Source: Scilla litardierei
Taxonomy: Eukaryota; Streptophyta; Magnoliopsida; Asparagales; Asparagaceae
Reading direction: 5' to 3'
Assembly: GCA_030789695.1 (NCBI GenBank)
Contig: CM061130.1
Span: forward strand, 11,213,860 to 11,277,859
DNA length: 64,000 nt
Numbering within the stretch: the first letter of the stretch is position 1; every line of letters begins with the position of its first letter. A program made the position numbers and the translations under genes. Below the pieces are notes generated by a model that was not told where the DNA came from, ran no database searches, and worked only from the letters and a program-made list of their open reading frames with translations. Of the stretch, positions 33,827-45,900 are shown one piece after another.

Positions 33827-33970
33827 GCAAGTGTATCCACTTGCACTTTTTGGCCGTGCTTAGGCCTTAGTTGGTTAGAACTAATAACTGTGAACAAATA
33901 GAACTGGACGTGAAATGATAGCGTCCGGGACGACTCCTGACGGCTCAGACTTGACGACGAAGTCTGAGCC
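33827..33970 (+). other. Structured RNA module, solo LTR copy
   Basis: H1: GCAAGTG/CACTTGC (33827-33844). H2: GGCC/GGCC around GTGCTTA (33852-33866), then TTAGTT/AACTAA. H3: GGACG/CGTCC around TGAAATGATAG (33906-33926). H4: GGCTCAGACTT/AAGTCTGAGCC around GACGACG (33942-33970). All stems shown are perfect, although the stem sequences differ from the LARD copies. Confidence 0.7.
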
Positions 33971-34072
33971 TGACAACAACAACTTTTGATATCGTATGGC
34001 TATCATGTGTGCGCGTGTGTGTGGACACCCTAGAATAACCCTTCCCGTCTTGTCACGTCCCGTCCCGTCTTG

Positions 34073-34241
34073 CACAGCCTGTGGGCTATAGGGCACTCTC
34101 CGAGTGATCCCTTGTACTGATTCACAGCCTGCGGGCAATAGGGCACTCTCCAAGCTAGAGAGAGTGATCCCTTGTACTGATACACAGCCTGCGGGCAATA
34201 GGGCACTCGCCAAGCTAGAGCGAGTGATCCCTTGTACTGTT
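34073..34241 (+). repeat. Three tandem hairpin repeats, about 55-60 bases each
   Basis: Units start CACAGCCTG and end near CCCTTGTACTG. Unit 2 has the stem ACTCTC/GAGAGT, unit 3 has ACTCGC/GCGAGT (a paired double change) and unit 1 a shortened ACTC/GAGT. Each stem is followed by GATC. Similar units lie at the same place in the Tekay-type LTR (46555-46772). Confidence 0.75.
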
Positions 34242-34590
34242 TGTCTTGTCTTGTCTTCCTTGGGGTTTAGGGTTGGGTTGAGCGTGCGCACGGCAAGAGG
34301 GTCTGATCCCCCACGAACCGTAAGGCGTGAACCTTTTCGTGTCTCACTTGTCTTGTCTCGTCTTGTCCCGTCACGTCCCGACTTGTCATGACACCTGTAG
34401 GTTAGTCCCGTAGTTGGTAGCACACGCTACGACTACTACCTGTCCCGTTTTACTTTCCTGCTGCGTTACTTCCTGTTGTGTTACTCTTTTATAACCACAG
34501 CATGCTAATCAACCAGTAAACTGTTGTGTAATAGAACCTCAGCATGCTAATCAACCAGTAAACCGTTGTTTAAAGTTCGGTGCACTTGTA

Positions 34591-34727
34591 GTAAAGTCTA
34601 ACCCTTCTTGTAGACTTTACCTGACATACAGTTCCTTTCTCTTGCGTGATGTACGTCAGGTGCTCAGCCAGAGTTCGTGGACGAGGCAGACTCACTAGAG
34701 TACGAGGAGCCGAGGACGTCGACCCAG
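34591..34727 (+). other. Hairpins H5/H6 and acidic frame, solo LTR
   Basis: H5 is a perfect GTAAAGTCTA/TAGACTTTAC stem (34591-34620). H6 pairs ACCTGACATACA with TGTACGTCAGGT, one mismatch (34619-34661). From 34660 the frame entered after two bases reads GAQPEFVDEADSLEYEE; a one-base shift then gives EDVDPEYVPDEDQT and TAG at about 34727, close to the DPEYVPEEDQS end at 47248. Confidence 0.45.
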
Positions 34728-35048
34728 AGTACGTGCCCGACGAGGACCAGACCTAGAGGTCTTTTTAGTCGTCACTTTCAGAGGTTACTGCTTTTTGCTT
34801 TTAAATATTTTGTTGCCATGTTTAGGCTTCTTTTTAGACTTTGTACTCGTTGGATATTATATCTCTAATTTAATGAATGCAACTCCCTTTCTGTACTTTC
34901 TGTTGTTTCGAACTTTATTAATGCAAGAACCTGAAACTTTCAAAATGGTACCCCTACAGACGCTTATTGGGTCCTAGCTTCTCAGCTCTGGCCTAAGCGG
35001 GCCTTAGTCACGCTTCGCCTCCGTATTTTTGGGAAGCGGGGCGTGACA

Positions 35049-36056
35049 CCGACCAATGTGACCCCGATCACCGCTCAGCGCGAGGTCACCGCCTCCGCAC
35101 GACGCTGCTCCGGCGTCCCCGAGCCCCAGCGTCGTCGCTGTGATCCCCTCGCCCTCGCCCTCGTCTTCCCCGCACAGCGCCGCCCTCGTTTTTCGCAGCA
35201 GCCGCACGACGCCAGCCTCCGATCGTCGCCTTGTTGCCTCCGGCCGTGATCCACTGCCAAAGTCGCCTCTCCCTCTCTCCTATCCCCCTCTCCCTCACGA
35301 TGAGGCCATCCCCACTGCACAGCCCGCCGCAGGTCGCGCCGTCGCCGCAGCGTTGTTCCCGCCGCCGCGACCTCAGCCTCCGGCCTCCCCTCAGCCCGTA
35401 GCCGCCGCTTGCTCCGCTCCCCCTCGCTCGCGGCCGCCAGCCTCCGCCTCCGTCGTGATGCCCTCAGCGTGACGCCGCACGCCAAGGCCACCTCTCACCT
35501 CTCACCGTGCTGCCTGTAGCCATCGCGCGAAGCCCCCAAGCCGCATGCACGGCCGTGATCAACGTTCTAGATCTATCCGCAGCCTCCCTGCGATGCTAGC
35601 TCGCTGTTTTGCCGTTGGACTGATCGTGCTCGCTAGCCACACTTCGTCCGCTGCCTGGACGAGTCTTACTACGCTACCCGTAGTCGAGACGCTGTAGACG
35701 CCACAGATCCCCTGCCTCCCAGACACTACGCCCGCACTACTTCAGACACCGTAGAGGTTGGTTTTCCCGAAACTCGTAGCGCAACCCACCCGTAGCCAGA
35801 ACTGAACCCTAACTAATATAGGCAACTTAACACATTAAATTTACTTTCTTCTCCCTTAAAACGATATGGAACCGTAGATCGACGATCGGACTTTTTGACT
35901 GTGCACATAGGATAGAATCATCGGATAGGCTGAACGGACATCTTGACTTATGACTGTTAGGGTAGCCACGTCCAACCTAGAAACGAACCTAAATAGGATT
36001 TATTGAAAAACGCGACCTGCCACCGTCGCCGTGACCTGTTTCAGACGAACTACCGC
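35049..36056 (+). repeat. Tekay-type 5' LTR, segment 2
   Basis: It resumes the GC-rich leader after the solo LTR (the first five bases are the TSD copy) and runs through an AT-rich part collinear with 33460-33770 of the solo LTR. The frames on both strands at 35043-35491 reflect high GC content. It ends ACCGC at the LARD2 insertion. Confidence 0.85.
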
Positions 36057-37044
36057 TGTAACGGCCGGTACCCACTATTCGTTATACGACTGTGCGTACA
36101 GCAATTTCGGGTATCTGACTGGTTTTGTTGCTTTGTATGTGAGTCGTGTTGTCGAGTTGATAGGGTCGAGCACTTGGTTGCGTCCTTAGCAAGCCAACCC
36201 CCGATGTGTGCCCATCTTTGATTACGATCGTATTTGGACCCCGTACCCTTTATACGCGTTACGTGCACGTAGCCTTGTTCGTGCACGTATTTATTTTAGA
36301 CTTTGTCCGCAACCGAACCCTATAGTGTGATATGCCGTTGTGACCCTCTCCGAGAGTATTAAAATTGTGGTGTTAATTGGGAACGTCTTTCACGGGTCGT
36401 CCTCCCACGATTTGATCCTATTTGAAGAGACGTCACGATTTACACTTTTTCACTAGGCCTTTTTATTTTTAATTTCGTTTCTCGAGGTCGAAATTGCGAT
36501 CCGTCTTCTCTGACTTCTTTCTCTCATCGTCCCGGTCGTCCCAGTATTTATCTCACAATTTTTGGGCTTCGTTTGACCTACTTTCACTTTTGACCAACCT
36601 ATTATACATTTAACCCTAAGTTCTCTTGGTATCGTACCCCAAATAATTTTATAATAATGTAACACCCTAAATTCATGTGACTTAGCCGAACCTAGGCCCT
36701 AGTACCCAAGCCCAAGCCGCAACACTCAGCACACTCTGTTGGGCTTTTCAAATCCTATTCTAATATAATAAAAGCTACTACAACCCTAGCCCATCGATTC
36801 CACACGTGAGCCCCCTTTTAAAATACCCTAGGTTATAAATTTTTAACCTAAGCTACTCATTTCCCCAGCAGCAACACGAGAGCCGCCGCCACTCAATACT
36901 TTCGCACGGCTCTCTCTCCCCACTTCACGCCAACGAGCACAACGCCTCTATCTCTCCCCACGAAGTCGACGGCCACCACGGCGGCCATCTCCAATCACCT
37001 CGCCGAACCCAGCAACCCCGCGCAATCACGCCCGCAGATCACCT

Positions 37045-37545
37045 GTGACCGAAGCTCCGACCATAGGCCTCCAGCAAAACTTGAACCCTGCGCTCATCGA
37101 GGCTCCCACCCTCGACGAGCTAGTCGACACCACCTCGCCTCCCTTCAGGCGAAGCCCAACAACAATGCCTCTCCCTCCGCTCAGCCCATCACCCCGATTC
37201 CATCTCCACCGCTCCGACGACCAACCACAACGTCACCGTCACAGAAACTCTCACGACCGCCGCCTACAGACTTCAGACGTTCCCTCCCGTCGGAACCCAA
37301 CTCCTTGCCGCTACACCATGCTCCGGACACCGGCACCTCAGCCTCGTCTCTGTCGGACCCAAGCCGAGCGCCAAGCAGCGATCCTGAGGGCTGTCTACGG
37401 CAGTGCAACTCTTTGCACGATTTGCCACGGCGACAGTGCCGCCTGCGGCGCCAGCGACGCCAGCGACGACAGACCTCCCCGCTCCCGCGTGCTTCACCTC
37501 AGACCCGGCCCCATCTGCAACAAACAACTATCAGTAAGACTTTGA
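37045..37545 (+). other. GC-rich leader frame of LARD2 5' LTR
   Basis: It is open for 166 codons and begins with GTG where the 3' LTR has ATG. The N-terminal part looks protein-like (TEAPTIGLQQNLNPALIEAP); the rest is rich in Pro, Arg and Ser. The codon before the donor-like TCA/GTAAGA at 37530 ends in phase 0. It could be a translated leader exon or an accident of GC content. No family is recognised. Confidence 0.35.
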
Positions 37546-38112
37546 CATATCAATGTTTTGATTACTCAATGCTATAAGTATATGAGCAGATGAGTATATT
37601 TTTGTATATAATATTAGTATATCTGCACCCTGTTCGTGTTGGGCTATATAAAAGCTTGAGCCAGTACTAATTATAAATAAATATAGAATGTGAGCATGGC
37701 AAATAAGTTAATGATACTGATTATATGTTATGGATGTCATCCCAGGGTAGTGAACCTATATGGAGAGATTGAATGACTGTTTAAATATGTTTGGGGCGAA
37801 CCTGATTCAAACACGTGTTTAATCAAGCAGAGAACCGTTTGTCCCGTACCATTCGTGATACCGGAATCCAACCCCTAACGTCGCTACCCGACGTCAGAGT
37901 AGTTCTCGCGTCGTGTTGAGGTAAGTCTCTCTCCGTAGGAACCCACATCCGCATGTTAACAAGATAAAAACTGTGTTTTTACTGCTTTGTAACTCACTAA
38001 TCCAACTTAATAATACGGGACTGTAGGCTGATTGTTGGACCGAGCATGGGAGCTCTGGTCATAGTGAATTTGTGATCGGACATTGAGGATTGTGATACCA
38101 GCACGTATTTCA

Positions 38113-38247
38113 GGCAAGTGAAACTTGCCACTAGTGATTTAGGCCATGTCTTAGGCCATTTGCTTGTTGTAGCGAAAAAGAGACTAGACAGTGAAATGAT
38201 AGCTGCCTAGACGCCTATTTGATCTAGTTTGACAACGAAACTAGATC
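38113..38247 (+). other. Structured RNA module, LARD2 5' LTR copy
   Basis: H1: GGCAAGT/ACTTGCC. H2: GGCC/GGCC around ATGTCTTA. H3: CTAGACAG/CTGCCTAG, one mismatch, around TGAAATGATAG (38184-38210). H4: a perfect ten-base GATCTAGTTT/AAACTAGATC stem around GACAACG (38221-38247). A second, partly decayed H4 follows at 38261-38290. The 3' LTR copy spans about 44998-45127. Confidence 0.7.
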
Positions 38248-38891
38248 CGTCACCTCAATTGATCTATCTTGACAACGAAGCTAGGTCCAACCCTTTTAAC
38301 TTGTTGTTCATGCATATTAAACTGCCATGTTTAATTCCTTACCTGTACACATTGCATTATAACTCGCCATGTCATCCATGCTATCCATGTTGAATGTCAC
38401 ATTCGTAGCACACGCTACAATACTTGTGTTTCCTGGCTCGTGTTCCAGAAGCGGGCCATGTGTTGGTTGATAGCCAATGCCCGACCTACTAGTTTCCGGC
38501 TAGGCACCCACTATACGTGGGCATAACCCTACGCCATACATGTTAAACACACTTCCTGGCTCGTGTTCCAGAAGCGAGCATTCCGTGTTCGGGGGTAATG
38601 CCCTGGCTCGATACACGTGGAGGGGTAGAGATAAACGGTCACTTGAGCTTAGGAGTTGGCCCGATCAGCCACTCTAGCCAACAGGCGGAATCTCTGTGCA
38701 CAACTTGTTTACTTGACTGTTCACTTGACGTGAACCACTTGACTTGTACTTGTCCGTGTTTTACTTGTCGTCCGTGATATACTTGCTACTTGTGCTTCCC
38801 TTACTTGTCACTTCCATACTATAACTGCCATGTCATGCATCATACTATAACTACTAGGTTGCTAGTTTACCTTACCTTCAGTTTCCTTGCT

Positions 38892-39045
38892 CAAGTCTTT
38901 TTAGACTTGCTGACATGTGCCCCTTGCTCTTTGGGTGACACATGTTAGATCCGAGCTAGAGGCCGTTGCAGAGGACGTAGTGTTTGCTAGCGCTGAGCCA
39001 ATGGTTGCCGAGGAGGAGTTTGTGGTCATTGGTGACCAGTTTTAG
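38892..39045 (+). other. Hairpins H5/H6 and acidic frame, LARD2 5' LTR
   Basis: H5: CAAGTCT/AGACTTG (38892-38909). H6: perfect ACATGTG/CACATGT (38913-38945), ending at acceptor-like TTAG. A one-base deletion relative to LARD1 follows at once; then the frame reads VAEDVVFASAEPMVAEEEF and VVIGDQF before TAG (39043-39045). The 3' LTR copy ends at 45907. Confidence 0.45.
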
Positions 39046-39383
39046 AGGCCGCTTGTGTTCTCTTCCTTTGTTTAGGATTTTTGTTAGTTGTCGGTGCGTG
39101 GCACCTTTACTTTGTACGTTGTACTTTTGTTGGCCATGATTGGGCCTTTAGACTTTTTTCCTTTAGCCTGGTGGCTTTTCTGCGATGTTGGGATTTATAT
39201 TTATGGATATCCTGAGATCTCTCTTTTGTCTCATTTTATTATTATTATCTTGTTTCGTTTCGCGTTGCAAGGACCTGCCATTTAATGCTTTTGACGCTTA
39301 TCGGACTTGCAGCTTTGTAGCTTCAAGTCTGAGCGGACCTTCTCACGCTTCACCTCCACATTTTTGGAAAGCGGGGCGTGACA

Positions 39384-42300
39384 GGTTTTGTTGGTGGCCC
39401 ATACAGGTCCAGTCTTGCAATTGCGAATTAACGGAACAACGATAATAACGGAATGTCCATTAAATAAATTGCAACATCCGAGTCATAACCCATGAGCATA
39501 GTCGTTTTTCTTATGACACTAGGTGGTAAGAAGACTTAGTTAGACGTCGGTGTTTGCTAGATAGAGGCCCTGATTGTTAGTTAGACTCCCTGCTAGCAAT
39601 TGATTTAATCGTCGTAGGAGTTACCTTAGTGGTTCTTGTCTACCCTGACCATATTAGACTTCTAGAATTTCCTTTAGTCGTTCGTTTGGGTTCGTCGATT
39701 TCGGACCAAGCTGAACGCATTTCATTACCGTCAAGCCCCTTAGAAAGTCTTAGCGCTTAAATTCTTAATCCTTGGCTGGTCGACTGTAAGAGTTTTCCCC
39801 GTATATTTTCCTGGTTCATATCCTAGGCGTATTTATGTTTTGACCATCCTACCATTTTCCTTGCCTCGATTCACGAAATCGCCTCATGACGATCGTCGTC
39901 AATATTCGAACATATCCATTACTTGCCTTGAATCTTCTGAAAGTATTTTCGATTTCATCTTCCCTAAGTATAAATGTGTTCAAAATTTTAATATATATAT
40001 TTATGCTTCATACTCCTTCGTTGACTCGAATTCTTAAAACATTTGTCGAAATTTTGAATACTAGCTTATGGTATTTTCCCAGCCTACACTTTTGTACCTA
40101 TGAAAATACATTTTCCTTCCATACATTAATTTTATTCTGAACCGTACTTTTATTTTGTCCAATTCGACTTATAATTTTCTTTCTTATTTATGCCATTTCG
40201 AATGACACATCGCGTTTACTTTTAGTATACTTTTCAAGTCACATGGAAATTCAGCTTTCAGCAAGTCGATTTGCAGATTTTTGTAAAATTACTATTTCAT
40301 AACCACTTCCTGATTTAGACCCTCCATGATTTGATTTTAAAGCTTTGCTATCAATTTTGATAATTCTACTACTAAGTTATTATTATTATCTTTCCGCTCA
40401 CCATACATACTTTTAGAAAAATTTCTAGACCAAATGGAATTTCAATTTTTTTTATACCCGTACCAGGCTCGTTGTGCTAGTATGCTAAGAGCTTTGGGTA
40501 ACCAGTTTTATTGTTGGCACATCCTGGTTTCTCTAAAAGTAGTTCCAATATTGATCATTTTAAATTTCCTTTCCCTGGCTTAAAGACTTTGAAAGCGTTT
40601 AAAACGAGCTTAAATTCTTCAGTTACTTTAATTTCATTCTTTGAATTTCCAAAATTTTTGTCAAAATTATATTAAATTACTGCCGTATAATATTTTCTAA
40701 AAACTGCGTCCTTAATGTTCGTGTGAATGATTTACTTCCTTTTCTTAATGATTTTCGATAAGCCAATAAAACATTTTCTCTTATTATGAATATTCGACTC
40801 GAACTTATTTTAAACAACTCGTTTTATCGACCTCCAAATATTTTTATACAGACGAGGATTCCAACTTTTGAAGTACAACAGTTTTCAAATTTCACGTATT
40901 TTAGCTTATGCTATTTACCCTATTTTCTTTTCTGTATCCTATAAGGGTATCACTACATCTCCCTTTCCTCTACCTAAACATACACAATGGATTCGTTGTT
41001 TCACCTAATCAATCTGTCTCCTTGTATTCGTCCTATCTGGACTCGTGCTTATCGATCCTTCTCTCGTCACGCTTTCAACCTCGATCTCCCCCTATTGCTT
41101 AGGCTCTAGTGCTCATCAATAACCGTGTCAACCCTAAATTTTTAGAAAGCCCTTGGACCCTTGTGATGTTGTCGTGGTGCATATATCTAAGTTGAGTGTG
41201 TAGGCTTGAATGAGTGTACTCCCTGTAGTATATTAATGTTTGCCTATTATGTGAAATGTACATACTCAGAGTTATTCATGATGATATGAAGTTATATGTG
41301 TGTTAGCATTTATAGATATGTGGGAGGATAGCTATATCACTCTAGTGGCATCTGAGTATATATGAATCGGCGTCAAAATACCTAATGGAGTGTATGTAGT
41401 TGGAGATACTTATAATGGTTGAAATAATATGTTGATGAAGCTATGTGTATGCTAGGCGTGATAATAATAGGTGTATGTATAGTTAAGTGAGTAGGCCTAT
41501 TGTATGACCTATATGTTAGTACGTGTGAGTATGTGCTCGTACGTAGTTACATATTGTGCTTTGATGTAAGTAGTTGTGTATTTGCTGCATGAGTATATAA
41601 GTGATATATGTATGGTAATATGAATGTAAATTTTGTTTGGTATTGCTTGCCTTTATGAGATGTTGTGCGTGTATACCATGAGGTATACACGACTATTGCA
41701 TACATTAACTATGTATGAAGTAGACGTGTTGGCATACTAATTATAGATAGTAGGATATGGTGTGAATATATGTTCTACAGGTGTGTGACTATACGGTGAA
41801 TGCATGTATTAGGGAAGGTAGTATAATTATACGTGTGCTGATGTCTGTATTATTATTATGGTATATGGAGTGATTGAACTATGTGAGTATTACCTGACTA
41901 AATATTAAGCGTGACTGGCTTATGGTATGTATATGGTTGTATTGGTAGACATATAAATATTGGAGTGGTATTGGAATGAATGTCGTGTTACGTATATAGA
42001 ATATTCTGATATGTGTATTGAGTCTCACTCAAGCTTGAGTGGGTATACTCTAAGTATATTGTTATGTATGTCTGTAGTTTGAATATAGCGATGTTTGATG
42101 TATGTATAGTGATAGGAGTGTTTGTGCCTGGTTGTGGTACGCACATGATTGTGGGTCGCTACACCAGTATATAGGTATAGGTGTTGGTCTTGTGGTATAG
42201 TTAATAACTAAGGACTTGCCTGTGTGAACATATGTGTGCTAGCTAAACTAGGTGCGTAGATGTACTAAGTATATAGTGGTGTGATTGGTATATATGAACG

Positions 42301-42947
42301 GAATGTTAGCGTGTATGGGTGTGCACCATGCACGGGTAAATATGTGCCTAGTTATAAGTGTTGGTGACTACGGTATATGTGTGGCGTGTTGCGAATATAG
42401 TTATAGGACCGTATGTGACGTGAACATATGGTGAAATAATTACATACATTAAATGACTATATATTTGTGAAATTCTAGTGATGGTAAATGTACATTATAT
42501 ATATCAGACTTGATTTAATAATGATATGATGTGATTGGTATTGGGTGTATACTAGGAACTATTAGGGAGTAACATACCCATGGTTGCTTGATGCATAGGT
42601 AGCTATCTATACGTAGAGCGATGGTTGTATTTGCTAGTGTGAGACTAATCTTATGTGAGTATCTGAACTATTGTTTGTGCTAGGTAAGTGGTAGCTATAT
42701 AATGGATGTATATATATGATTGAAATACGTGTATTAGTATGAATGAATATGATATGTACAAGAGTATAATGTGCGTGAATAAATACAGGTTAGTGGTGTT
42801 AATGTTTGACTACCTAGTGCATATATATACGCCCTTGTAATAATTATACCTGGTTTAAATTATAATGTGATATGATATGTGTAGTTACTAGAGCGACTAG
42901 ATATGTTAGAAAGTCCGAGGACGGACTTTATTCTAAGGTGGGTAGGA
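39384..42947 (+). other. LARD2 internal region, non-coding
   Basis: It is 3,564 bases, homologous to 2399-6516 and pyrimidine-rich then T/G-rich like LARD1. Present are the primer-like TGGTGGCCCATACAGG (39392), the palindrome CACTCAAGCTTGAGTG (42026-42041), and the AAGTCCG/CGGACTT hairpin with purine tract (42911-42947). No retroviral frame was seen. Confidence 0.85.
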
Positions 42948-45900
42948 TGTAACGGCCGGTACCCACTATTCGTTATACGGCTGTGCGTACATCAATTTCG
43001 GGTATCTGACTGGTTTTGTTGCTTTGTATGTGAGTCGTGTTGTCGAGTTGATAGGGTCGAGCACTTGGTTGCGTCCTTAGCAAGCCAACCCCCGATGTGT
43101 GCCCATCTTTGATTACGATCGTATTTGGACCCCGTACCCTTTATACGCGTTACGTGCATGTAGCCTTGTTCGTGCACGTATTTATTTTAGACTTTGTCCG
43201 CAACCGAACCCTATAGTGTGATATGCCGTTGTGACCCTCTCCGAGAGTATTAAAATTGTGGTGTTAATTGGGAACGTCTTTCACGGGTCGTCCTCCCACG
43301 ATTTGATCCTATTTGAACAGACGTCACGATTTACACTTTTGTCACTAGACCTTTTTATTTTTAATTTCGTTTCTCGAGGTCAAAATTGAGATCCGTCTTC
43401 TCTGACTTCTTTCTCTCGTCGTCCCGGTCATCCCAATATTTATCTCACAATTTTTGGGCTTCGTTTGACCTACTTTCACTTTTGACCAACCTATTATACA
43501 CTTAACCCTAAGTTCTCTTGGTATCTTACCCCAAATAATTTTATAATAATGTAACACCCAAAATTCATGTGACTTAGCCAAACCTAGGCCATAGTACCCA
43601 AGCCCAAGCCGCAACACTCAGCACACTCTGTTGGGCTTTTCAAATCCTATTCTAATATAATAAAAGCTACTACAACCCTAGCCCATCGATTCCACACGTG
43701 AGCCCCCTTTTAAAATACCCTAGGTTATAAATTTTTAACCTAAGCTACTCATTTCCCCAGCAGCAACACGAGAGCCGCCGCCACTCAATACTTTCGCACG
43801 GCTCTCTCTCCCCACTTCACGCCAACGAGCACAACGCCTCTATCTCTCCCCACGAAGTCGACAGCCACCACGGCGGCCATCTCCAATCACCTCGCCGAAC
43901 CCATCAACCCCGCGCAATCCCGCCCATAGATCGCCGATGACCGAAGCTCTGACCATAGGCCTCCGGCAAAACTTGAACCCTGCGCTCATCGAGGCTCCCA
44001 CCATCGACGAGCTAGTCGACACCACCTCGCCTCCCTTCATGCGAAGCCCAACAACAACGCCTCTCCCTCCGCTCAGCCCATCACCCCGATTCCATCTCCA
44101 CCGCTCCGACGACCAACCACACCGTCACCGCCGCAGAAACTTTCACGACCGCCGCCTACAGACTTCAGACGTTCCCTCCCGTCGGAACCCAACTCCTTGC
44201 CGCTGCACCATGCTCCGGACACCGGCACCTCAGCCTCGTCTCCGTCGGACCCAAGCCGAGCGCCAAGCAGCGCTCCTGAGGGCTGTATACGGCAGTGCAA
44301 CTCTTTGCACGATCTGCCACGGCGGCAGCGCCGCCTGCGGCGCCAGTGACGAAAGACCTCCCCGCTCCCGCGTGCTTCACCTCAGACCCGGCCCCATCTG
44401 CAACAAACAACTATCAGTAAGACTTTGACATATCAATGTTTTGATTACTCAATGCTATAAGTATATGAGCAGATGAGTATATTTTTGTATATAATATTAG
44501 TATATCTGCACCCTGTTCATGTTGGGCTATATAAAAACTTGAGCCAGTACTAATTATAAATAAATATAGAATGTGAGCATGGCAAATAAGTTAATGATAC
44601 TGATTATATGTTATGGATGTCATCCCAGGGTAGTGAACCTATATGGAGAGATTGAATGACTGTTTAAATATGTTTGGGAAGAACCTGATTCAAACACGTG
44701 TTTAATCAAGCAGAGAACCGTTTGTCCCGTACCATTCGTGATACCGGAATCCAACCCCTGACGTCGCTACCCGACGTCAGAGTAGTTCTCGCGTCGTGTT
44801 GAGGTAAGTCTCTCTCCGTAGGAACCCACATCCGCATGTTAACAAGATAAAAACTGTGTTTTTACTGCTTTGTAACTCACTAATCCAACTTAATAATACG
44901 GGACTGTAGGCTGATTACTGGACCGAGCGTGGGAGCTCTGGTCATAGTGAATTTGTGATCGGACATTGAGGATTGTGATACCAGCACGTATTTCAGGCAA
45001 GTGAAACTTGCCACTAGTGATTTAGGCCATGTCTTAGGACATTTGCTTGTTGTAGCGAAAAAGAAACTAGACAGTGAAATGATAGCTGCCTAGACGCCTA
45101 TTTGATCTAGTTTGACAATGAAACTAGATCCATCACCTCAATTGAAGCTTGACAATGAAGCTAGGTCCAACCATTTTAACTTGTTGTTCATGCATATTAA
45201 ACTGCCATGTTTAATTCCTTACCTGTACGCATTGCATTATAAATCGCCATGTCATCCATGCTATCCATGTTGAATGTCGCATTCGTAGCACACGCTACAA
45301 TACTTGTGTTTCCTGGCTCGTGTTCCAGAAGCGGGCCATGTGTTGGTTGATAGCCAATGCCCGACCTACTAGTTTCCGGCTAGGCACCCACTATACGTGG
45401 GCATAACCCTACGCTTCTTGGCTCGTGTTCCAGAAGCGAGCATTCCGTGTTCGGGGGTAATGCCCTGGCTCGATACACGTGGAGGGGTAGAGATAAACGG
45501 TCACTTGAGCTTAAGAGTTGGCCCGATCAGCCACTCTAGCCAACAGGCGGAATCTCTGTGCACAACTTGTTTACTTGACTGTTCACTTGACGTGAACCAC
45601 TTGACTTGTACTTGTCCGTGTTTTACTTGTCGTCCGTGATATACTTGCTACTTGTGCTTCCCTTACTTGTCACTTCCATACTATAACTGCCATGTCATGC
45701 ATCATACTATAACTACTAGGTTGCTAGTTTACCTTACCTTCAGTTTCCTTGCTCAAGTCTTTTTAGACTTGCTGACATGTGCCCCTTGCTCTTTGGGTGA
45801 CACATGTTAGATCCGAGCTAGAGGCCGTTGCAGAGGACGTAGTGTTTGCTGGCGCTGAGCCAATGGTTGCCGAGGAGAAGTTTGTGGTCATTGGTGACCA

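Larger units (their letters stand above)
31073..35048 (+). repeat. Solo LTR of the Tekay-type family, inserted in a relative's LTR
   Basis: It is 3,976 bases from TGTAACGGTCGC to GGGGCGTGACA, with no internal region, flanked by CCGAG (31068-31072) and CCGAC (35049-35053), a five-base TSD with one change. Unequal recombination between two LTRs normally leaves such a trace. It holds a GC-rich leader (31990-32812) ending in a strong donor AAG/GTGAGT, a 66-base exon-like piece (33761-33826), the hairpin module, tandem hairpins (34073-34241) and an acidic frame from 34660. Confidence 0.85.
36057..39383 (+). repeat. 5' LTR of LARD2
   Basis: It is 3,327 bases from TGTAACGGCCGG to GGGGCGTGACA. In order: an ACGTGCACGTA pair (about 36260-36290), an AT-rich promoter-like region, a GC-rich leader with a 166-codon frame (37045-37545), a further exon-like piece ending GTTGAG/GTAAGTC at 37919, the hairpin module, two CTGGCTCG...GCGAGC-type hairpins (38432-38580), H5/H6 (38892-38945) and the acidic frame. 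Confidence 0.93.

Noticed and set aside
33827..33832. AG/GCAAGT as a definite GC-AG splice donor
   Set aside because: The same bases form the first arm of hairpin H1 in all families, so conservation may be structural; kept only as a possibility.
35043..35491. Overlapping open frames on both strands in GC-rich DNA
   Set aside because: They arise from base composition in the Tekay LTR leader; no conserved motif in any frame.
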